Shown piece after piece: positions 29,697 to 37,810 of a stretch of DNA of 37,810 nucleotides. The stretch is from Haplomitrium mnioides (Eukaryota > Marchantiophyta > Haplomitriopsida > Calobryales): the NCBI GenBank assembly GCA_049999725.1, contig JBNGIS010015987.1:1-37810 (forward strand), read 5' to 3'. The notes under the pieces are model-generated. The model was not told the origin of the DNA. It searched no databases and saw nothing but the letters and a program-made list of their open reading frames with translations. Each line of letters starts with the position of its first letter. Positions within the stretch are counted from its first letter, which is position 1. The translations under genes were made by a program, and so were the position numbers.

Positions 29697-32229
29697 TTGC
29701 TTGCCAATCCTAGATGATTGATCTTCTTCTCAACCTAGGAGCTAAATTTGACAACTCAAAGCAGAATTTTGTTGCTCACCTCTAGAGCACTACAGACTGA
29801 TTTTTGGTTTTCTGCAAGCAAGTCTTCAAATTTTCCCGCTTCACTACAACAAAAATCTAGGCTTCTAGATAGCTTGCGCTCTATGAGCGTGTAGGTGGAC
29901 TCCTACCACCCTTGCATCGCTCAGTGGAGGGTTTGGTTCAGCCTATTTAAATTTAGAAAATTATTATTATTTTATTATTTCCAACAATTCTGTTTTTAAT
30001 TCGATTAGTGTTCAGTTACTTGCAGTTTTGTGTTGCAAAAACATTTCTGGTAGTCGATCTCTTCTGAACCTTTCTTGCCAAGAGATGGGTGTTCTCTCTT
30101 GGATCAAACTAAGTCTATTCTATAAGCCCAAAACAAAGAAATTCCTACAAAAGTACTCTGTTTTGGCTCCTTCTCAACAAAAACTATCTCAGATTTGTGT
30201 ATCATGGTATTTGTTTTCCCTTTTTACTCATCTAATATCACTTTGTAGCTCCAATCAAGGGAATTCCTCTACAACAAAACAAACCTACTTGAACAAATCC
30301 TCTATGAACAATTTGACTATAGCAAATCTTCTACCTCAGAAAGAAATTAAGGCTTCCTTTTAAGCATCCCACAGCCTGCAATTGCGTCGACTTGCTGCTC
30401 AAGAATTTCTTCAACTATGCCAACATGAGAGACTCCCTTATAGTTCTGACTTTGATGAAAATTGTACCGCATTTATTGCTCACAAACATCGGTTTAGGGG
30501 CTACACTAGGCTTTCCTCTCTCAAAATTCCTACAACACTTCACAAAAAGTTGCCCATGAAAATTGCTCAATAAAAAGCTTTGTCCTATAGCCCAATGAAC
30601 CTCTGTAGTAGTGATTGGTAGTCTGCTCTACCAAAACTCTAGTGGAAGCCACTTTGTGCTCAACCAAAGGTGTGAACCCTCTCCCATTTACTAAAGGAAC
30701 AAGGCAGCACAAAAGTTGCAACCCATGAAGATGTTGACGACTTACTCTGCTACGCTCAGCGAAATGTTTAACCTGACATAGGAAAGGTCCTTCCTTGTTC
30801 AATTGAAAATGCTACAGCCCTTGCACATCAAATTGCTTCATGCAACCCATTGGTCTACTGGATTGAATGACTTTCTTGAAAATGACAACAATATTCACCT
30901 TGCTATGTAACCTCTTCTTGTCAACAAATGTTTGCTCTTGCTCAAACAAGGCTTGCCACCCTGCTCTAATTATTAGTTGCATGGTAGGAGTGCTGCAATT
31001 TTCTGTAGCAGCAATTTTCTGCTCACAGATCTATTGTGAGTTCCTCATGTGATCCTTAATCGAATTTCAAGCAGATAGGGAAGTTGCAAATTTCCTATAG
31101 ATTGTTGCTTGATGATGTGCAGATGAGAGCTTGCACACAAATACAAGGGAAATTGCCAAGGGAACGCTATTGTGATGGGATCACTTCACTACTCCAAATC
31201 CCTACATCACTATCATGCTTTGCAATCTTCACAACAGTGATTTGTTGCTCAAAGATCTGTTTGACAAAGTAGTTCAACTTTTGCAGCTCTTAATAAAATC
31301 CCCTCTATGAAGAACTGCCCTTGAAAAAGAAATCAGAGCCCTCTTTGAAGCCTTCAATAAAATTTTGAGTAGCCAAACATTGTTGCAACCTAAGAAAATC
31401 AATGGAGACCATGCTCGACAAATCTCTTGTCAAACCACCTTCTACTTGAAAGATCTGCTTGATGAAACTTGCTTGAAAATCCCTAAGAAGAATGCCTTCT
31501 GACTCTGCTCTGTGATGAAGTTCAAGTAGCCAAAAACAAAAATAAAATGAATGATCAAGCAGCGTCTAAGGGTTTATAAGCAACAGGATTGTCAAGCTGC
31601 TCAAGAAAACCTCCTTCGACAACTTCTGGATTTGCTCGATGAAGTGCTTTGACGATTTCTCTCTTAAAACGTGGCCTTCGAATGTTCTCTTACAGTTTGC
31701 CCTATGCTCGATGCTCACCAATCTGCAGCAAAATGGTCTTCTGTGATTTTTTGCAACCTTGGACAAAAACAAATTTATACAAATCCCTTTGTTTGACAAA
31801 AATCCGTGATGAAGAAACCTTAGACGAAGAATTCTGAAAGATTTGAATATTGCTTGAATCGCAGCCACTACATCCACCAATTTTAGGTGTTTCTCTAGCA
31901 ATGTCGAGCAGAGCCCAACGCAAAGCGGAGCATAGTGGAGACAAACTTGTGATTCCTCCTATGCAACATGTAAATCCTCTCCTCGACAAAGACTCCTTGA
32001 CAAAACTCAGCCCTAGATGAACTCTGATGTTGAGCAGCTCAATGTAACTACTGCTCGACGTTCAGTGAAGGTATCACACTCAAAAGAAATCCCCTTTGCT
32101 GCACAACAAAATTGAGAGGTTGATAAAATTATGCTTGAGAAAATCCCTAACACATAGTAGACTTCGATGATTTCTTGCTCAAGTGAACACTTCTTCAAAA
32201 TCTGAGTTCTGTGATGCTCTTCGACACTC
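29697..32229. other. Unassigned repetitive sequence between two transposon copies
   Basis: No convincing gene. From about 31300 to 32180 phrases of the type CTGCTTGATGAAA... and AAATCCCT recur at irregular 100-200 bp steps, suggesting a decayed tandem repeat. Short frames on both strands lack family motifs. If the CACT duplication is right, the first part was once adjacent to the gypsy leader. Confidence 0.35.
29842..29861 (+). mobile_element. Possible CACTA-type transposon end
   Basis: 'CACTACAACAAAAATCTAGG' resembles the CACTACAA(G)AAA termini of plant CACTA elements. No matching inverted end or CACTA transposase is in the window, so this may be a remnant or chance. Confidence 0.3.
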
Positions 32230-32272
32230 AAAAGTTGCTACTTTGAACCAGAAACCGCTACAGGGTTCTTTT
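32230..32272 (+). repeat. TIR of copy C
   Basis: AAAAGTTGCTACTTTGAACC followed by AGAAACCGCTAC. It matches the other TIRs with changes in the first ten bases. Confidence 0.65.
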
Positions 32273-33066
32273 TCATTTTTTGCTTTTAGAAATCAATTTT
32301 GTAATTTGGGTATCGAAGATCATGATTTTCACGCTAGTAATATTCATTTGTAACAAACATGTAATTATGCATATCAAAATAGCTCACTTTGAGTGCAAAA
32401 TGTATTGAAAACGAATTTTCTTATGAGTATTTGAACAATATTACATCTATAATTTCATCTTTCAAAAGCATGAGCATTAACAAACAAATAATATAGAAAC
32501 ATTTATACGACATTTGTTGTTAAATATTTTCAAAACAAATAATGATATCTTTAATTTGAAAAACTGATTAAAACATTCAAAATTCATATGAAAATAACTT
32601 TAAAAAGAAACCCTAAAGTGTTGGCGTAAGAGGATTGCTGAAGCAAATATGTGTAAAGATTGCTAAAGCCTATGCCTACATGGACAATTGAGGCCCAATT
32701 ATAAACACGTTTTTTTTTAAAGATACTTGCTTGTAGGGAGAACTATTGCTACCTCGAGCTTGAATAACTAAAGCCTATGCCCACATGGAGAACTAAAGCA
32801 ATCCATGGCTGTTGAGTAATCAAAAGCAGAGAATGCAGAAGATCGTCTAAGAAGAAACAAAAATTGAAAAAGGAAAGTGAACTTCTATGCCAGCATAGAC
32901 TTCTTCGCTAATTTTCAAAAAAAACCAAATCATTTTGTTCAAAAACCATCTTGCGCACCAAATTGAATCATGATGAAAAACTTAAAATGGATTGGGAGTG
33001 CAACAAGTTGAAACTTTAGCAAATAAAACTTTGTAAAGAAAATATTTTATTAATAAAACAATTTCT
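32273..33066. other. AT-rich 3' flank of copy C with decayed palindrome units
   Basis: Near 32660-32905 there are weak units such as 'GCCTATGCCTACATGGAC', 'GCCTATGCCCACATGGAG' and 'TCTATGCCAGCATAGAC'. Otherwise low-complexity AT-rich DNA without a gene. Confidence 0.55.
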
Positions 33067-34165
33067 TCAAACAAATGCTACGATTCTATCCTCTTCGGGA
33101 GGAATTGTCTCATCTAAATCCAGTGGTTGAGCATCTACAACCACTAGAGAGTCATGTTGAGACTTTCTAGTCCCAGAGATGGCAACAGAATCACAAGTGG
33201 CACCTTTAGTACTAGGAGGAACAAGTTCCTTGTGGTATGCATGCACTATTGGTGACTCCGTCACATCGGATGGTAAGGAAGCCATCGTCAAAACTCTTTG
33301 AGGAATGTAGATAGACTAATGTTTATTATATTCCATAGCGATGCAGTTTTGCATCAACTTTAAAGCACAGACAAGGCATATGTTGGACCCAGAGCAAAGA
33401 TCTAAGATCCAATCTTGCTGTGTTGACAAATGGTCAATAAAATTTTGTAAAGAGATTATGGCTTTTGATAAACATTCATATGAGCATCATCTCCTATATG
33501 TTTTAGTCTTTTGCCAAAACCACAAGACAACTAAAAACACTACACATTATTTTCCGAGGTAGACTAGCCGTAGGAGTAGGCTGCGAATTAAAAAGCCCTA
33601 TGCTCTTCTTTCCTTCATTTTTCTAGTAGCCTACAGTCCAATACTCATGGGCGTGTGCTATTCTAGGACCACCGTAATGATGAATGTTCCTTTTGTCCAT
33701 ATAATAAGAAAAACAAACAAATCAAACACTGTAAACAAAGTGTAAGAAAACTAAACAAGATGAACTAAAAAACCAAAAAAAATCAAAGAAAAACTTACCA
33801 CATATCGTGGTCGATGGCACAACAAACTTCCAAAAGAACATCCTCGACGATGCCAAATTGTTGTGACGAATGTATAATTACAAATGACATAAAATCCGAG
33901 GTTGTGATTGTCACAAAGGATGAAACCATATCAAAATTCCATTTTTGGAAAAAAGTTCAGAATCGTCATGCTTGCATTGCTCAAGATTGTAACCATAAAG
34001 AATATCTGCAATCACCAAAGTGAAACACTTAGGTCTCACAAATCCCTTCAACTGACGAGCGTTAACCATCTTGTGGACTTGGGAAAATGCCACGTTGAGA
34101 CCATCAACATAAGATATTAAGTCCCCAACATTGTCTCTTACAACTCCCTTAGTTGGAAGAGATGC
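33067..34165 (-). pseudogene. Beta-class DNA methyltransferase (copy C)
   Basis: The minus strand starts at 'LPTKGVV', then 'LISYVDGLNVAF', 'CFTLVIADILYGYNL' (motif IV region, P lost), a 100 bp intron (33699-33798), 'AHAHEYWTVGY', 'NFIDHLSTQQDWILDL' and C-S-G-S-N (motif I, G to N). It continues through I-P-Q-R-V-L into 'MASLPSDVTESPIVHAYHKE' and ends near 33067. Here the codon after I-P is CAA, while copies A and B have TAG, so the tail was originally part of the protein. Confidence 0.7.
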
Positions 34166-34169
34166 AACA

Positions 34170-34212
34170 AATAGCTGCTACTTTGAACCAAGAACAGGCT
34201 ACTCAGAACAAC
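34170..34212 (+). repeat. Left TIR of copy D
   Basis: AATAGCTGCTACTTTGAACC, then AAGAACAGGCTACTCAGAAC. The four bases before it are AACA, which would be the target duplication if the other end, outside the window, is followed by the same bases. Confidence 0.7.
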
Positions 34213-35799
34213 ATTTTTTTTTTGGGAAAATTGTGATTTTTCATATCAAAAAACATAAAAAAACAAGGTTAATTTTAAAAAACAAAAAGTACATGAGTTT
34301 CTTGGAGATTTGTTTTTGGTCGTTTCAGCAAGCGTAATAGAGCAAAAGTCAATTTTGTTATGCAAAATCAATCAATATTACTAGTTTTTATAAAAACATT
34401 GGAAAACTTGAATTTTCTTAAAATCATAAAAATGATGGTAAGTTTTTTTCAAAAAATTGCATTTATTATTGATTACAATTCTAAGCTCAAAAATTTAAAT
34501 ACACGTCACAAGAAACTATTTTGAAATATGTTTCATTGGACAAACTTGATGCGCGCGTAGACATGGTGATCTTTCAAACTTTTTCGTTGGAAAAATATTA
34601 CAAAACACAAAGAAAAAACCTAAAAGGACTAGAAGTCAAGGGAATGACTTTGCAATAGTAAACATAAAAACAAAAAAAAAAAGATATATTGTATAGATTT
34701 AGGAGCTTTATTTTAAACGTCAAGAAGAAAGCAAGCTTTCAATTTAATTTGAAAATCCATGCAATCAAAAGTGAATATAGGCCTTCAAAAAGGTTCCAAC
34801 AATTAAAAATATTTCATAGTTCAACGAAGCATATACAAAAACATATCATAGTTCAGAATCAAAAAGTTAGTAGCTTAGGAGATTGCATTAAGATTGTAAA
34901 CATGAAACATGTCCAAGTTTTAGACTTGATTCAACCAAACAAAGGTCTCAAGATCTACAAAAGAGTCTATGGCCTGTGTACAAACAAAGTTGTAGGCAGT
35001 AGTCTTTGTATGAAGAAGCTTAAGGGTTATGCATGAGAAGTAGAACTTTTGGAAAGCGTGGACTTCCACCCCAAAGTCTATGCGCACATAGGAATCCAAG
35101 CTCAACATGTGAACACTCCACCCCAAAGTCTATGCGCACATAAGAATTCGAACTCACCAAGTGAACACTCCACCTGAAAGTCTAGGCGCGTCTAGGAATC
35201 CAAACTCACCATCTGAAAATTCCACCCCAAAGTCTATGCGCGCATAGGAATCCAAACTCACCAGCTCAACATTCCACAACAAAGACTGACAAGAAGCTAG
35301 GTTTTAGGTTCCGTACAAGAGTTTTTGTTCGTTGTACGTTTCGCTTGCAAATCAAAGTCTATATGTGCATAGGGTTCACACTTCTACAACCAAGAATACA
35401 GACTGTAAATGTTCCATTTTTGCAACAAACTCTATGTATGCAAAAGATTTGGATTTCTAATCTGGAATCTAAAAGTAAAAACTAGTACAAAGCTCTTCTT
35501 TTTTAGTCAAACAATACTAAAGATTTAAATTTTTACAACAAAGTCTTAAAAAGAAAAACATATAAGTCAACTTGAGCAGATGCTTCAGCGAGATAATAAC
35601 CTTAAAAATTGAAAGAAAAATACTTATATTTTGGAGATGAAAGTATTTCTATGAAACAAATAAAAATCTCTATGAATTAAAGTTTCATTTATAGAGAACA
35701 ACATTCAACTTGGAATGATTTATGGTCACAAGTTCAAGCTTGCCAAAAATCCAACAAGTTACTAAAAATGATTTTCAAATACTTTTGGAAATGATCCTC
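34213..35799. other. Left subterminal region of copy D with palindrome array
   Basis: AT-rich and noncoding by appearance. At 35055-35260 four units of about 57 bp repeat 'CCCCAAAGTCTATGCGCGCA' followed by TAGGAATCCAAACTCACC. A further unit lies near 35355 ('AGTCTATATGTGCATAGGG'). Confidence 0.75.
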
Positions 35800-36480
35800 T
35801 TAAATTATACCGGATTTGCAAATACAAATTATAGAACAAAATTGTTGAAGGACTTTAGTCGCTAGTCTCGATTTCTTTGTATTCAGCTTCGGAAGATTCA
35901 TCAAGGTTTGTTTGATCTGTCTTAATATTAATGACATTGATTGAATCTCTTTGAAAGATTTTGAATTAAGAAGTTTTTGTCTTTGGAACTCAAACATATT
36001 TGTTTTAATGGTAGCTAGAGTGGTTTTCTTCAATTGGTTTTTCTATTTGAGTATAAAATCAAACGAAAAAATTGTGATTTGTGTCAAATCAAGTATATCA
36101 ATATGTAACTTGGATTTGCATTTCCCTTTTGTTGCTGCTATTTTATCTAAGAAGTATTGACCAAAAAATGCATCTTCAGCCATATAAGCAAACCATTGAA
36201 CTCGTACTCGCTTCGGGTTTGGTGGATCTTCCTCATCAAAGAACAAAACTTTGAGAACTTTGGCAACCCAAAAAGGTCTGCTCTTTGGATCCAGAGACAC
36301 AACAACACAAATAAATATTCTAGCTTTCAAATCATATAGATTGCCAAATTTATGTTTGTATCGAGTATTGTGCAAAAGAGTCCCTTCTTGTGGCCTAGGT
36401 GCTCCATCATAGATTCCCCAACATGTAGAAAGTATTTGTTGTACCGGAGTATCTTCTTCTGTTTGTGGAGCTTGAAGCTG
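35800..36480 (-). pseudogene. DUF7869-like gene, C-terminal exon (copy D)
   Basis: Frame 36043-36375 reads 'KARIFICVVVSLDPKSRPFW', 'VAKVLKVLFFDEEDPPNPKR' and 'VRVQWFAY', then a stop and 'KKTTLATIKTNMFEF'. This is a beta-rich segment that in such proteins follows the core. It is likely one exon; an intron is probable around 36480-36560. Confidence 0.6.
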
Positions 36481-36561
36481 AGAATCTGGACAAACATTTT
36501 AAAAATCATTACAAGTGTTTGACTATTGTGAAGGTAGAAATGTAAATTGTGCTTCGAGTCG

Positions 36562-37600
36562 TCATCTTCTTTTTTCAAGGGTGTAAGCCGCAATCTCTTG
36601 TTGGGCAAGAAAAAAGTCATTCCACCATTGAATATTAGAATCTTTAAAGAACTTGCAGCAATTCTCACTTATGTTGTCCCTTATTGAAATTACCACTTTA
36701 TCGGCATCCACTTCTCTTTCTTCCTTTTGAGATTGTTTGATTTCACAATATGCTTTGAGAGAAATCAACATTGAACTCAAAATTTCTCTGTCCACTTCAG
36801 GTAGGCACTTGAGTTGACAAATACCATTCACAAGTAGCCAAAATTCATCTGTTGAGAACTGTTTGCTCCAAATCTTTGCTTTGGAATCATTTAATTGGAA
36901 CTTGAATTGTTGATTAAAGTAATATCATGTATCCTTTGAGCTAGAGAAGGACTTTGTTGCAGAAACATTTTGAAATCCCAAGTTTCCAACAAAAGAGTCA
37001 CCTGACGTTTAGGATTATAGGATAATTGAAGCACCTCACTTAGACTAGTGATCGTGAAAGCTTTGACATGTTTTAAAAATTTCGAGAATCGGCTGAACAT
37101 TTGATCAATTTGATCATGAGTATGGCCAACCATGAGAAATCCCACCTTGATTTTTTGAAAAACATTCTTGGCAATAAGGAGACTAAGATATTCAAACATG
37201 ATAGAATTCTTATTCTCTCGTGTCGTGTTATTCAGCTGAAGATACAAAGTTGGAGGCAACGGGCCTTCAAAGTCACATAATATTTTGTTGAGCATAGTAA
37301 CTATCAAATTGGAATCGCTTCTCAAGTTTCCATATGTTAAGAAGACCCTCGAAGAGAGAGCATGATTGAATATTAAGGCACCAACAACATGAACACCTAC
37401 CAAGCAATCCTTATCAATATTTTTTGGTGGTGATGGCCAGTGTGGAATAGCAATTTTCTTCTTATCCATTCCATCAATGACAATTCCCAAGTACTTTTGA
37501 CCATCGACATACCATTTTCTTCGATGGTTTGCATGTTTTGATCTTTCTTTCATTTGTTAGTCACGATGAAGAAACAATTGGCAATTATATTTGACTGCAT
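36562..37600 (-). pseudogene. DUF7869-like core, putative transposase-related (copy D)
   Basis: The best-preserved copy: 220 open codons (36891-37553) with 'KYLGIVIDGMDKKKIAIPHW', 'LVGVHVVGALIF', 'FLTYGNLRSDSNL', 'PPTLYLQLNNTTRENKN' and 'VGFLMVGHTHDQIDQMFSRF'. The D of QLDN is N here but D in copy B. After one frameshift near 36900 the helical part continues ('EFWLLVNGICQLKCLPEVDR') to about 36562. Conserved D (IDGMD), D (QLDN) and H-T-H-D residues would suit a nuclease-like fold. Calling it a transposase is an inference from its multi-copy nature and its TIRs. Confidence 0.7.
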
Positions 37601-37810
37601 TAATCCAAATCAAGAAGGACATAAAACTAGTTCAGTAAAACATATGTCGATACTTGTAACTTCAAAACACAACCTTAAGTGTCAATAATATTGAAAGACA
37701 TCTTAAACAAATGTTTGAATTTATTGAAACAAAATACTTTGTAAAAAATAAAAAATAATTCTAAGGCAATTTGAAGAAAGGAAAATCTATTGGGAAAAGA
37801 AAAAAACAAG
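37601..37810. other. Upstream part of DUF7869-like gene in copy D
   Basis: AT-rich, probably intron on the minus strand. No frame of note. Confidence 0.35.

Larger units (their letters stand above)
32230..34169 (-). mobile_element. TIR transposon copy C (reverse), truncated by copy D
   Basis: Reading leftward: a methyltransferase gene from about 34165, its intron, tail, AT-rich flank with decayed palindromes, and a TIR at 32230. The coding sequence begins abruptly at 34165, next to the left TIR of copy D, in the middle of the exon that in copy B is continuous. Confidence 0.65.
34170..37810 (+). mobile_element. TIR transposon copy D, left half
   Basis: It begins with AATAGCTGCTACTTTGAACC and matches 10872-10957 plus 19139-22000 of copy B, including the minus-strand DUF7869-like gene. 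It runs out of the window before the second gene. It is free of the copia insertion and so shows the original sequence at that site. Confidence 0.75.

Noticed and set aside
30028-30363. 111-codon frame as a gene
   Set aside because: Composition is like the surrounding noncoding DNA, there is no family motif, and it is not repeated in frame elsewhere.
29842-32229. Complete CACTA transposon
   Set aside because: Only one possible end was found; no inverted partner or transposase is present.

Overview
This window is a plant-like nuclear repeat block. It holds Ty3/gypsy and Ty1/copia retroelements, a large terminal-inverted-repeat (TIR) DNA transposon family, GT-AG introns and an AT-rich background broken by one GC-rich insert. 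I see no intact host gene, tRNA or rRNA. The Ale/Retrofit-like copia element (117-118 bp LTRs, a 'TTATCAACACG' primer site) points to a streptophyte plant. The two retained methyltransferase types and the repeat density would suit a large genome such as a fern, lycophyte, bryophyte or gymnosperm, but I cannot name the species. Nearly every coding region carries stops or frameshifts, so the genes are annotated as pseudogenes.

Layout, left to right. 1-1510 is the end of TIR transposon copy A: a beta-class (N4/N6 type) DNA methyltransferase tail, a palindrome array and the right TIR. 1511-3316 is unassigned sequence, a second palindrome array and a small fragment of a DUF7869-like gene. About 3480-10867 on the minus strand is a Ty3/gypsy element. 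In coding order it holds gag, CCHC knuckle, protease, a DNMT3-like C5-cytosine methyltransferase, reverse transcriptase, RNase H, integrase and a C-terminal PHD finger. 10872-29692 is one composite TIR transposon flanked by CACT on both sides. Its left half encodes a DUF7869-like, putatively transposase-related protein on the minus strand. Its right half encodes a ParB-like/beta-class methyltransferase protein on the plus strand, and a 100-N gap lies between the two genes. It carries two later insertions: a rearranged copia element (10958-19138) and a GC-rich segment inside an intron (about 25765-27365).

29697-32229 is mostly unassigned repetitive sequence with a possible CACTA terminus. 32230-34169 is methyltransferase copy C, in reverse orientation and cut within its coding sequence. 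The interruption is another copy of the same TIR family, copy D, which starts at 34170 and runs past the window end with its own DUF7869-like gene.

The most interesting inference is a family of eukaryotic TIR transposons that pairs a DUF7869-like protein with a ParB-like/N4-N6-type DNA methyltransferase and carries arrays of a 20-22 bp palindrome. It sits beside a retrotransposon that independently carries a C5-cytosine methyltransferase and a PHD finger. Thus two unrelated mobile elements in one 38 kb window both encode DNA-methylation enzymes. Function is inferred from motifs only, and the visible copies are all decayed.
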